Of a DNA stretch of 64,000 nt, positions 20,888 through 31,423 are shown in pieces. The stretch's first letter is position 1. Every line of letters starts with the position of its first letter. The notes under the pieces were generated by a model that saw only the letters and a program-made list of their open reading frames with translations, did no database searches and was not told where the DNA came from. Source of the stretch: Arachnopeziza araneosa (Eukaryota > Ascomycota > Leotiomycetes > Helotiales > Arachnopezizaceae). Where the stretch lies: assembly GCA_003988855.1 (NCBI GenBank), contig QYAI01000061.1, positions 1-64,000 of the forward strand. The letters are read 5' to 3'. Both the position numbers and the translations under genes were made by a program.

Positions 20888-21741
20888 ATGTCCAGTTCGT
20901 TTCATACTCCCACGGTGGAAGATGCTACAACTCTCTTTATGACTATCGAGGAGAAATTCCCCAAGACAGTCGGTGAAGATGCATGGTATCTCGTAGTGGT
21001 TAGTGACTAGAATTTGAGACGACATAATCTGACACCATACCAGCTCTCTTCCGTAGTTGGTGTCGAGCCCGAACATGCCGTCAATCTTTACAACTATCTC
21101 ATCAAGAAACCACATTTTACCTCATCCGAATCCAGGCAAGCTCTTATACGGCGCTTTCGAGAAACATTGGTCAAGAACGTGTCCATTCAAGGAGTCTGCA
21201 AGCCCCTTGAAGCATTGTTTTCTATTTCTAAGATCGAGCGAGAAGAGGACAAGGACTATACATTTACAAGGTATGAATAGAAGAGCAGTGTAGGAACGTG
21301 ACTGACTTGCACAGAGAACATTGGCAAGCTGGGCCCGATAACCGGAAAAGAGGAGAAAATTGGTTAAACACCATTTACGAGGGTGACCTTTCAACGGCTA
21401 CAGACCAATTCAAGGCGCATAAAGACTTTGATTTTATCTCAAGAGAGATCACATACGGCTTCTACCTCTCAGATCACAGTGTGATAGGGCCAATTGAGAC
21501 GGAATTGGTCACACTAGCTGGAATCATGATACAAAACCTACCATTGCAGACGGCATGGCACTTAAGAGGAACGAGAAGAGTGGGAATAAGCGCAGAGGAT
21601 GTGGAAACAATTCAACAATGCGTGAGTTGCTTTTGATCTTATTGGACGTTCTGACATCTTCAGGTTGAGCTGGTAGCTAAGTTTGGAGGCACGAGATTGC
21701 ATAAAATTCCTCGTGTCGCGGACATCGAGCATGAAGTTTAA
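20888..21741 (+). CDS. carboxymuconolactone decarboxylase/AhpD-like protein
   Basis: Join 20888-20998, 21044-21270, 21315-21621, 21664-21741; 240 residues, introns of 42-45 bp (GTTAGT, GTATGA, GTGAGT donors; CAG acceptors). The spliced product runs EDAWYLVVLSSVVGVEPEHA, then RRFRETLVKNVSIQGVCKPL, HWQAGPDNRKRGENW and ends ETIQQCVELVAKFGGTRLHK. Length, the helical layout and the C-terminal GISAEDVETIQQC helix match fungal AhpD-like/CMD-type proteins. The canonical C-x-x-C-x-x-x-H peroxidase motif of AhpD is absent, so an alkylhydroperoxidase activity is doubtful. The reading frame extends upstream of the ATG only through a TTG codon, so the ATG at 20888 is chosen. Confidence 0.7.
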
Positions 21742-22838
21742 AAGTTAAGATCTTAGTAGACTTTCTGCAATGCATCCTTGGCCATAGATTCTACCACCTG
21801 GATGGTTTTTAACAAAGTAGCAGGATTCTAAGTTTTCCAAATTGCTAGCCTACTGTCCTTCGGCTATTGTCAATAGAAAATACGTTTTTTTTGTTACGTC
21901 TTATATAAATTTAGAATTCTGAGTTACATGTTATGGTAGCTGTCAGAAGACCAATGTCTGGTTCTTCCTTATTATTGCATTGACTTACTCTGCTTGGTTA
22001 TTTTCGCTGTGATTGGCAACTTGACTTTCAACTCTCACTGGTCGATGAAAGGATCGAGTTTCCTTATGGATAATCCTCTGTATTTGACATTGAAATCAGT
22101 TACCAGAGGAACGGATGTCAGACCTCCAATATGGCATCACGAAATGCCTCTATAGACCAGTTCAATCATGAACACAAGACCGAGTCACCTGATCATCGGG
22201 CTTCTTTTATCCTGGCAGAGATTGCTGTCTTGACTGCTACCAACCGAGTTTTCAAGATCATCTGGTTGGAACTTGAGAATAAAATGATTCTAGTTTATTC
22301 GTTAGACTCTTCAGATATTGATTGTTGCGCGTACGCTCACAACACCAACCTAGCTCGCGGATGAGCGTTACGTAATTCTATTTTGGGAAGCTCCATTACA
22401 AAAGTCTGAAGATGTATTTAACTGGTTTGGATTTAGTAGTTGAAGATGGGCTAAGTCTTAAAATGACCCATTGTTCATTCCTGACAAGTACGTGGCCATA
22501 TCATGATGTGAATGGTGTTCGGTGTTTCAGCCCAAGAAAGGCGCAGCGCATTCAATTTTCGCAGCCACAGATCCTTCGCAGGAACTATTCCGAAATCACG
22601 AGGTTTGCACATCTTCCAACAAGGACTAGGTAACTTGAACTATTTCACCAATTAGCACTCGAAAGAGAAAGCGGTGGCAGGTGCCTTATTTTAGCTTGTT
22701 TGCTGAGACTTGGGTGGCGCTACTGAGCCTCCCACTTCGCTCATACAAGAGCAGGGAACAGTATGTATAAAGGCTCGTGAATGGTCACACTCAAAGTCGC
22801 CAAGGCCGCTCTGTTCAAGATTTCGTATGTTTTAGTAC

Positions 22839-22892
22839 CTCCGACTTGTTGCATCAACATTTTTACAGCATGTCTAATGCAACAAGTCGGAG
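22839..22892. repeat. perfect 16-bp inverted repeat with 22-nt loop
   Basis: Arm 1 CTCCGACTTGTTGCAT (22839-22854) is the exact reverse complement of arm 2 (22877-22892). It lies about 210-260 bp upstream of the secreted-protein gene at 23101. It could be a regulatory palindrome or the remains of a small inverted-repeat element. Confidence 0.7.
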
Positions 22893-23001
22893 CTCATCTA
22901 TAGCTGGTGTTGCTATTCATATCCAAATCCCTCCAGCACTATGTCGCTTGAGAGAAATAGTAAGAGGAAATATAGTGTCTTGGAAGGATCCTGACTGTAG
23001 A

Positions 23002-23009
23002 TATATAAA
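23002..23009 (+). promoter_or_regulatory. TATA box of the gene at 23101
   Basis: TATATAAA, 92 bp before the ATG. Confidence 0.45.
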
Positions 23010-23100
23010 GATATTGCTGTTTGGTCTGTAGATGCTATTCTTCATTGAACCCATCTATTACATCTCTTCGCATATCCATCTTTAAGTCATTAAATATACC

Positions 23101-25200
23101 ATGATTTCATACAAGCTTCGGCTTTACATCTATATTTTCGTCTTCGGCGTCTGCGCTCAGCCAGCTCCTCAATGTCCCATCAGTTGTAACCCAAACTCGG
23201 GTGCAAACACATGTAGCTGGCCAACAGCCCAAGACTGCATCTATCCATCACCATCTACTCCGAACCCACGAGCGGCATGTGCGTGTCGTGCAGGATATAA
23301 AGCTACGGCATCAGGGATACTGGATACCGACACCACAAAACAGTGGAGACTACCAGCTGATGAGGGAAACTTTCGTGTCTGGGTTGCCCAAGGTGTCGCG
23401 TGTGATACCTTATGTGAGGTATCGACTGGAGCATCGCCTTGCCAAGAGATTGTTGAACTGCCAGCAACTTGTCTATCGAACTCTGTTTCATCAACTTCTA
23501 CTTTACCACTGCTTACACTGGGAGCTCAAGTTGTCTTTCCGGTAGATATTCTCGGCAATGTCTTGCAGTCTGCTGCTCCAAGTGTGACTCTAAATAGCAC
23601 TCAATCAGATGGCGATCGTTTCTACTATGATGGAAATCTTCTAATTGCCCACTTTGACAATTCGACTGGACAAACATCCGTCTATCCAAAGTTGAGCTTG
23701 CTGCAACCTTCAAACGGCATCAGTACTCAAGGCATTTTTCAATACTCAGCAAATTTGAACATCATACCCCAGGATGATACTCAATTTTCTCTTATCAATG
23801 GAAAAACGCGCGCTGCAACTCAGATCACGTTTGGGGGAACTCCATCAGCGCCAGCCGACTATCTGAAAGAAGTTGTCATCCAGAGGACCGTACCTCACGG
23901 TAAGGTTCGTTTTTATACTAAACTGCTACCATTTTTTATTGAAGCTCCAGAATCTAGAGCCGTTTCAAGAGTCGTTTGTCCACATATATTTGTTTACTTG
24001 TTCTTAAAACAGGTCTTTAGCTCGGGAGAATCATGAGGAATTTCTGCTATTTTCAGTGCTAATTTGATAATAGAGAATAATTTATATAATGTGTATGGCC
24101 CAGGAACAAAAGCATCATTTAAATTTGGAGCAGATGGTACTTTGAAGTCACTGCAACATAGATGGCGCACTGCACAACGTCAAGACTCGGGTCTTTTGCC
24201 ACTTTCTGAAGACGTGGTACGGAACAATATCGCAGAGCAGCTTTCAGCAGCAAACATCACATCAAATGCAACAATAAATTCCATTCAGCTTAGTTTCTAC
24301 GATTCCGGTAACCAATTTATCCAACCTGTTTTCCGTTACAACGTAACTATCAATCATCCACTCGGCCTTGCAAGCACATTTCTAATCGGATATGTTCCTG
24401 CTGGAGGAAAGGCATTGGAACCGCTTCCAAGTCTCGTTCCAATACGAGATCAACAAACACCAGTGCAGGCGGGCAGCGGCGACAACAGCACAGTCGTTAC
24501 AAGAGATAGTACCGAATCTGCCACTTCGCTGAAGCGGCGAAGCGGCGGGAACCCAGCGGTAACTGTGGGAATGTATCTAATGCAAGGAGACAGCCTCTCG
24601 CCGCAGTGGGTTGTTAATGCCAATAGCTTCTGGTCCGGTATCAATTCTAAATCAACTTCTTTCACTAAAAATCAATACTGGTGGACGCAGCCTAGGATGT
24701 TCGAAGCTGACGCTTCGGAGTTTATCGATGGCGTCAACCTAGCATATTACGAAGGCCATGGCAACGTTGCTTACTTTACCACTGATGAATCTTTGACGAA
24801 CTGGGGAGGAGTTAACATCCCGTCATCATTGCCTTCGAATGGCTACGGCCCGGGCACTGGTGGATCCTTGTCCTACTGGCTCATCCATTCTTGTGACGTC
24901 GTTGCGTCGCTGATTGACGAAGAAGATCCATTTGCAGTTTGGTGGCAAGTACTGGATGGCATGCATGGAGTGTATGGTTTCCGGACTGAAGCATCGGCGA
25001 ATGATGCTGATGATACAGGTAATGTTGGGAAAGCGCTTGCATCAGGTGTCAGTGTGGTGAACAGTTGGATGAACAACGAATGGCATGCGGCCATGACTTC
25101 GGTAATGATCCAGTGTGGGCACGACGATGATACTATTTTCGATCGCGATAATCTGGGCTCGCCTGGCTGTCTGAAGAATATTTACCAGTATCAAAGTTGA
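23101..25200 (+). CDS. secreted Cys-rich protein with a DUF6345-like C-terminal domain, possible clan-CD peptidase fold
   Basis: Signal peptide (LYIYIFVFGVCAQP), then a Cys-rich module to about residue 125 (CPISCNPNSGANTC, ACACRAGYKA, GVACDTLC) and a beta-rich region with many N-glycosylation sequons. Exon 1 ends at about 23899 (GTAAGG donor at 23900). The frame resumes by about 24058 and is open to the stop at 25198-25200. The 138-155 bp between may hold one long or two short introns, and I could not fix the acceptor. The C-terminal part has VNLAYYEGHGN and YWLIHSCDVV, which I recall from DUF6345 proteins. A hydrophobic strand followed by His-Gly, and another followed by His-Ser-Cys 45 residues later, is the arrangement of the catalytic His/Cys in caspase- and gingipain-type (clan CD) peptidases. 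That activity is inference. Confidence 0.7.
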
Positions 25201-25816
25201 GGCTTTATTTTCTCATCTTCCGAGGCGCATTCAGAAATACAGGCTGAGTGGGAAGCTTGTAATTTTATTATCGAAGGGGAAAACGTTGCTATTGCCAGCT
25301 AATGAATTCTCGAAACTTTGTATTTTTGATTTGTCTCTTCCAATTCTCTGTTAAATATTGCACTGGGGAACGAAGTTGTTTCAATTTGTGCTTAAAGTGG
25401 TTGAGATCCCCAAGCACTTCAAGCGACATTAGGCGAAGATTTTCAATGCATCGGCACCTACCTAGGTAGGTAGGAGACACTGGGAAGGAGATAATTTTCG
25501 TTGGGCTCTTTTGGATTTTTGGGCTCACTCGAAACAGTACCAAGAGAAGACCATTATCACTCGCGAATTGGGGGGCAGCAGTCCTCAGCCTCCACAGACT
25601 GCGAGGCGGCGGTGGCAGTGCTTCTACCCATGTAGCCTTTTGACTGAACCATCCTATTGAATAAGTCTTATGTTAGCGCTTTGGCTTTGACAACACAAAC
25701 ACAGCCTCAGTCGTTCCAGTGAACTTGTCTAGCCTGGCGGTTCCCCTTTCCTTTCTTGAACACTTCAATATGCTATACTTCCTCATCTAAACGTTTAGCT
25801 ACACGTATCAAAAAGG
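25201..25816. other. intergenic, with a 16-bp perfect palindrome
   Basis: Contains ACCTACCTAGGTAGGT at 25457-25472, a perfect palindrome. Otherwise nothing recognised. Confidence 0.4.
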
Positions 25817-26989
25817 ATGTTGCTAATTCTTATATTTTGCCTTTTCCAGAATGTCTCTGCTGCTTCAAATCAGACATCTACAGAGCGTATTGGCTGGGAG
25901 TCAAGCCCCAATGGACGGGGGACAGGTGATATATTATCGAGCTGTCTCTTAACGCTTCTCGCTTGCTCTTGGACAGTCCTTCATCTAGATGTACCAAATA
26001 AAACCGACGGCTGGCTCAAAAAAATTTATCGAAAGCTCTTGTGGATGTTCATCGCGATTATCATTCCTGAACTGCTTACGTCTAAAGCATTTGATCAGTG
26101 GCTTAGCGCTCGAAGATTCAAAGTCGAAATGGAAGAGCACAAGAACATTACTTGGACTACAACGCATGGGTTCTATGTTAGAATGGGTGCTCTTCAGGTT
26201 AATAGCGAAGATGGTAACGTCGTCAGGCTGAGGATGGGTGATTTCATGGAATGTATAGAACGTGGTGACCTGCAAGCTAGCGATATCACATTCACGAAAG
26301 AAGATATTGATGACCGAAGCAAAGCGAGCTTATTCACAAAAGGGGTTGCTTGTTCTCAAACACTTTGGTTTGTCGGACAATGTGTTGCTCGGGGCGCACA
26401 GCAACTTCCAGTCTCCCAAATTGAGCTTGCGACATGTGCTTATGTGGCCTGCGCCATTATTACATGGGTTTTCTGGCGTGAAAAACCACTCGATGTTGAT
26501 CAGCCAAGTAATATCGGACCGGAGATGAAATCGGAAGTTTTCAACACGATTCGCGATGATTGTAAAGTTTATGAGGACGAACGCAAAAGAAAAGCCTTTG
26601 GTTTATACGGCCACCTGGAAAATGGCGTGAAGTCTGACTTTTTCTTCTACGGCTCTAGCGTTCTATTCTGCTCGATTCATTGCGCAGCGTGGAACTATGA
26701 TTTCCCAAGCTTCAGAGAAGCTTATCTCTGGAGGACTTTTGCCACTGTGGCTACTGGAGCGGCAACGATCTTACTCATTACTACATCGTGCGGCTGGGGC
26801 TCTCAACAGTTCGATGAAAGGTATCCTCGGTGGGACCTTGGTCTAACCTTGGTCGTTCCATTAGCAGGTCTCTTGTATTTTGTAGCGAGGTTATATCTCA
26901 TTTTTGGCATGTTTTATAGCCTCCGCTCTATGCCTGTTCAAGTCTACGAGACAGTAAACTGGACTAAATATATCCCTCACTGGGTATAG
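25817..26989 (+). CDS. multi-spanning membrane protein of a common pezizomycotine family
   Basis: Single exon, 390 residues. Signal peptide or first TM (MLLILIFCLFQNVSAA), then GWESSPNGRGTGDILSSCLL and LLACSWTVLHLDVPNK. This 'RGTxDIL..C..T...C.WT.LHLN.P' pattern marks a large, functionally uncharacterised fungal membrane-protein family. Further TM segments are near WMFIAIIIPELLTS, IELATCAYVACAIITWVFW, FATVATGAATILLITTSCGW and LGLTLVVPLAGLLYFVARLY. Between TM3 and TM4 lies a roughly 100-residue cytosolic or luminal loop with many charged residues. Such proteins are often found in expanded, fast-evolving loci. The biochemical role is unknown. Confidence 0.75.
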   Translation: MLLILIFCLFQNVSAASNQTSTERIGWESSPNGRGTGDILSSCLLTLLACSWTVLHLDVPNKTDGWLKKIYRKLLWMFIAIIIPELLTSKAFDQWLSARRFKVEMEEHKNITWTTTHGFYVRMGALQVNSEDGNVVRLRMGDFMECIERGDLQASDITFTKEDIDDRSKASLFTKGVACSQTLWFVGQCVARGAQQLPVSQIELATCAYVACAIITWVFWREKPLDVDQPSNIGPEMKSEVFNTIRDDCKVYEDERKRKAFGLYGHLENGVKSDFFFYGSSVLFCSIHCAAWNYDFPSFREAYLWRTFATVATGAATILLITTSCGWGSQQFDERYPRWDLGLTLVVPLAGLLYFVARLYLIFGMFYSLRSMPVQVYETVNWTKYIPHWV

Positions 26990-27723
26990 ATTTCATTGAG
27001 ATCTACATCTCAGAGTCATGTAAAGAGGGGGTTCGACGAAACACGAAAGGAAAGACATGGCAGTGTTACAGTCAATTTCCTCCCTGATCTAAAAGAATGG
27101 TCATAAGTTTGGACGATCGAAAATGGTAAGTAACCCAACCCAAGTCTTCCACATCACTAAGTCGGATGAAGTAGTCATTGGGATCTGTTCCCTTCTCAAC
27201 TCCCTTCTCTTGCCTCGAACAGAGTTTCCTGAAGTTCTTGAAGAATATAGTTAAAATCCAGTGGGATTCGATGTTCAAGCTAAGAATTCCACACAAAGAT
27301 ATGCACAATAATCTCTTCTAGGCGTACAAAACCATTCCGAAGCACTCTTTGATGAATTTAAGATGAATTTAAGATGAAAAAATCTCGAATATTGTGCGAA
27401 GTAGAGGCAATAGGGCAATATATTACTTGGGTTGATGAGCAAAATCTTGGGCGAAATAAGAGAATCTTCAAATGGATTGGAACCTATTTTATCCAATTTT
27501 TGGTACTTAATTTAGAAGATCGAATGAACAATATATATTTTTGTCTATTCGTCCAGGATATGATCTCGAAATCGATTCAATAAGGTGAGAATCTGAGAGA
27601 GAAAGATTGAAGTATTTTTTAAGGTTAAGTTATATGTTAAGCAAGTAAGATTTCGTACCTGAGGCATCAATCTTACTTCATCCTCGAAACTCACGACTGT
27701 TCATGCTCAAACAACACGGCATT
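26990..27723. other. intergenic, short 11-bp direct repeats
   Basis: Two and a half copies of GATGAATTTAA near 27350-27375. No gene recognised. An in-frame ATG at 27703 could be an alternative start for the next gene. Confidence 0.4.
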
Positions 27724-29250
27724 ATGGTATTTCGTGGGAAACCATCAAAAGCTTGTGGAAGATGCAGAGCTCGGAGATTGAGAGTAAGGCTACATCCCTT
27801 GTATACTTGAGATTGATAACAAACTATGCAGTGCGACCTACACAGCGACTCTTGTGGTCAATGTGTGAGGGCCAACGTATCGTGCTCAGGCTACCGAGAT
27901 ACCCAACGTCTTCGCATTGTCAATGAGAGCTGGTCTGTTAAAAGTAAGGCCACCAAACAGCCTTTACTTGTCCAGCCACAGTCTCTTCCCTTGGCGTTAG
28001 ATTTGCAAGCACGTGAAGCATTCTTTGGATACTATGTCTGTGGAACCTCGAGATGTTGGACTTTCTTGAAACAATATTATCACCCAACCGACTCTCCAGT
28101 ACATCTCAATATGGCCATTGAAGCCGTCAGTCTGGCTTATCTTTGGCACAAAGTATATTCTGATTCTGCACTGGTGGCTGCAAGGGAGAGGTATGTTGCA
28201 GCTTTACAAAGGACAACCAAAGCTGTGAGGACAATGAAGGAAGCAACAAAAGATACGACTTTGCTAGCAACACTACTTCTTGATCTCTTTGAAAAAATTA
28301 CGAATAGCGAGCCTCGGAAAAATCAGTCATGGAGAAGCCACGTGAATGGCGCTCTAGCTCTTGTCAAACTACGTGGCTTGGAGCATTTCAAAGATCCCTC
28401 GGAATTTCCAATCCTTATACGACTCACCAATCATCATATGATCAGTTGCTTCGCCAGCGCATCGGTAGTCCCCGATGATCTCATTTCAGTTCGAGATTAT
28501 GTTACACAACAACTAAAGCTTCCAGACTACACATTAAATATGTCCAACCTGATGGTCACGTATGCTAAGCTGCGCAATGAAACCCGCAGCGGGCTTTTAC
28601 CTATTGACGAACGTATCCGACAAATGGAAGAGCTTGTTGTGAAATTCCAAGGAACTGAGTTCGAAATGCCAAAGGAGTGGCAATACACAACCACGTTTGT
28701 TGAGTACAAAACGGACAGAGTTTTTGACTCTTTTTACGATACATATCCTCACCGGAATATCTGTCAGGCATGGAATATGATGCGAATTTGCAGAATTCTA
28801 CTCAATGAGTCCTTGCTTGAATATTATTTGACACGACCTGTGGATGGCGCAAGCTTGATATCAATGCAAATAGCCAGAGAGAACATTGCAGTATTAGCAG
28901 GCGAGATATTTGCATGCGCACCCCAGTATTTAGACTGTAGTAGTGCAGCTGAGCAAAAGCTACCTGTCTCAGAGCAGTCTCATACCGGCTCCAGCATTTC
29001 AAAAGGTCGCCACGCTCACACGCCTCATCACCAAGCAGATTGTTATTCAATTATTTTCGCATTATACGCTGCAGGAAGATCCAATGATAATCCAAAAATG
29101 AGAAAATGGGCCATGGAACAACTACGTTACATGGGCACTCATTTCCACATCCGCAACGCTGGAGTTGTCGCTCAATTGCTTGAGGAGGAATCAAAGCCCT
29201 GCCCTTGGGAAGTCTTTGCAATGCTTGGAAGTTATGCTTTCAATGGATAA
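27724..29250 (+). CDS. Zn2Cys6 transcription factor
   Basis: Join 27724-27783, 27832-29250; 492 residues, one 48-bp intron (GTAAGG...TGCAG) placed inside the zinc cluster. The spliced motif is C-x2-C-x6-C-x6-C-x2-C-x6-C (ACGRCRARRLRC then DLHSDSCGQCVRANVSC), the exact Gal4-type binuclear cluster, starting MVFRGKPSKACGRC as in many fungal regulators. The rest is the helical middle-homology type domain (RYVAALQRTTKAVRTMKEAT, HVNGALALVKLRG) and continues to the end without a clear activation domain. Nuclear DNA-binding activator or repressor. It is next to, and co-oriented with, an SDR gene 506 bp downstream, a possible target (inference). Confidence 0.9.
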
Positions 29251-29756
29251 TCGATCATACATTCTATCGCACCTAGAAAACTGTTACACAAACTATTTTT
29301 AGGTTAACTCCATGGTCCCGTATCCAGTCGTGCCACTGAGATGCAACGGAAATGCCGACCGAACTACCGGAAGTTAATATTCGTCCGTCTCCGCTATTCT
29401 AAGGCTACAGGAATATGTTCATAATTCTGGATCTTTTTCTCAGTAGCAAATGCTGGGATATGGTTGGGTCCGTCGTGAGAGTGAAGGATGTGGTTTCGAG
29501 GCTGAAATGACGCTAACCGCTTTGGGCATGCATTTCGACGGAGTGATTCTTAAATCCATTCTCCGGATTAACAACACAATGAGACAATCTCATCAGGCTG
29601 AGGGAGACGATTGTATAAATAGTGCGACTTTCCACTGATCGATATTATTATCATATCAATCATCAGTTTTTGACCAAAAATCCACAAGAGACCGCCCACC
29701 GCTGACACGACGATTGCCTCCAACACACTTCCCTACCAAAACTCTAACTATTTAAC
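29251..29756. other. intergenic, promoter of the SDR gene
   Basis: Contains a TATA box at 29614-29621; nothing else recognised. Confidence 0.4.
29614..29621 (+). promoter_or_regulatory. TATA box of the SDR gene
   Basis: TATAAATA, 136 bp before the ATG at 29757. Confidence 0.5.
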
Positions 29757-30800
29757 ATGTCTTTTCTGGCAGCTTTCATCGACCGTCAATTCATATCCGA
29801 ACCGCCGCTTTGCACGGCGTCTTTCAAAGGCAAAACCATTATTGTCACCGGCGCCAACGCCGGTCTCGGTCTTGAAGCATGTAAGAGCCTAGTCCTCCTT
29901 GGAGCATCACGAGTCATTCTCGCTTGTCGGAATCTCGACAAAGCAAACAAAGCTGTAGACGAAATCCAGAGAGCTACATCATGCCCGGCCGAAACTCTTG
30001 AAGTCCGCCATCTAGACATGAGTTCCTATGCATCGATACTGTCCTTCGCCGACAAAGTCTCAGCTGAGGTACTTCGCCTCGACGCATTCATTGCCAATGC
30101 AGGTTTGATGAACAGGAAATTTGCCATGACCGAAGATAATGAAGAATGCATTACCACAAACGTCGTTTCTACAGCTCTGCTCGCATGTCTCCTACATCCT
30201 AAACTCCAAGAAACAGCCAAGAAATATCAAGTCCAGACGCACTTCACTGTTACCTCTTCAGAGCTCTACGAATCGGCTAACTTTAAAGAGCGTAAGGCTC
30301 CAACTGGTCAAATCTTCCCCGCCTTCAACGATCCAAAGAAATACAGCATGGGCGATCGTTACAATACCTCCAAGTTGTTGGGTATGTTCGTTGTCAGGCA
30401 GGTAGCTGCTATGTCCCCCGCGAAATCCAGCGGTGTCATTGTCAATTGCATAGCACCTGGGTAAGTTCTCTATCTCATGCCTTATTTATATTCACAATCA
30501 TGAACTAATAACATCTTCCACAGCTTCTGCGTGAGCGATCTGGGTCGCGACTTCGACAGCAAGGTGACACGAGCCATCGTCAAGCGTATAGCCCGACCGA
30601 CCTCAGTCGGCGCTCGCACACTTGTCTACGGCGCAAGTGCCGGCATAGAAACACATGGTGCATATCTTCCTGATAGCAAGATCACGGAGCCGAAGGGCTT
30701 GATGAAAGGGAAGGAAGGATTAGAGCTACAGGGGCGGGTCTGGGGAGAACTGAAGCAGAAGCTGGAGGCTATTCGACCGGGTGTGACAACTTTGTCTTGA
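29757..30800 (+). CDS. short-chain dehydrogenase/reductase
   Basis: Join 29757-30460, 30524-30800; 326 residues, one 63-bp intron (GTAAGT...CCACAG) within APG-FCVSD. Rossmann signature TGANAGLG at about residues 31-38, NAG motif (FIANAGLM) near 119, catalytic Ser in HFTVTSSELYES, and catalytic Tyr/Lys in Y-x-x-x-K (YNTSK, Y202/K206). The GANAGLGLEACKSLVLLGAS start places it among the 'NAD(P)-binding, retinol dehydrogenase/WW-oxidoreductase-like' fungal SDRs often used in secondary metabolism. After the GxxxGxG the sequence reads RVILACRN, and the Arg there suggests NADPH use. Substrate unknown. It lies downstream of a Zn2Cys6 regulator on the same strand. Confidence 0.85.
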
Positions 30801-31423
30801 TTTCTCCGGCTGGAGATCGTACATGCTTTGGGGAGAAGGTAGCGAACCGAGTTTGATTTCTAGATTGTAAGGACGAATAGGTTTCAAATTGTTCCACAGC
30901 GGGTGTTTAGTATAATAGTTTTTCACAAGTACCATCCACTTCTTCAGTCTCACTTCAAGCTTCCTTTGAGTTCATGACTTTTCCCAACCATTGCTTGCCA
31001 ATGTTTGGCCAACTCCCCCTTGAGTCTGTGTATATAGACTAGCATAAGCTAGTGACTACTGCTCATCTTCGCAGCTGCTTCAACTCACTTCCTTGTTCTC
31101 CTCCATAATGATGCAGATTGGACGCAGTTCTAATGAGCATTGACGACTCAAGGCGAAAGAACATGGTAGAATACTTGTAGGCTACAAATCGTAAATAAGT
31201 TGAAGTAACAATCGAATGAGGAAAACAAGAGCTATCGAGCATCTGAAGCTCGTGGACCATGGAGAAATGAGTACGTATTTAAGGAGCGGAAATATTTGGG
31301 AAATGTAGGAAAAGCGCTGTTCTATGCTTTAAACTGTGATGGATATTACTTCCAATGAACACCGCGCTGAATGATAATCATAATAGATCTTCCAAGCCTT
31401 CCCCTATTCCCCCAAACGCCTCA
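30801..31423. other. intergenic between convergent genes
   Basis: No gene or repeat recognised. Confidence 0.4.

Larger units (their letters stand above)
21742..23100. other. 1.36-kb intergenic region with a hairpin and TATA box
   Basis: No gene recognised. It contains a perfect 16-bp inverted repeat (22839-22892) and TATATAAA at 23002-23009, about 95 bp before the next ATG. Confidence 0.45.
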
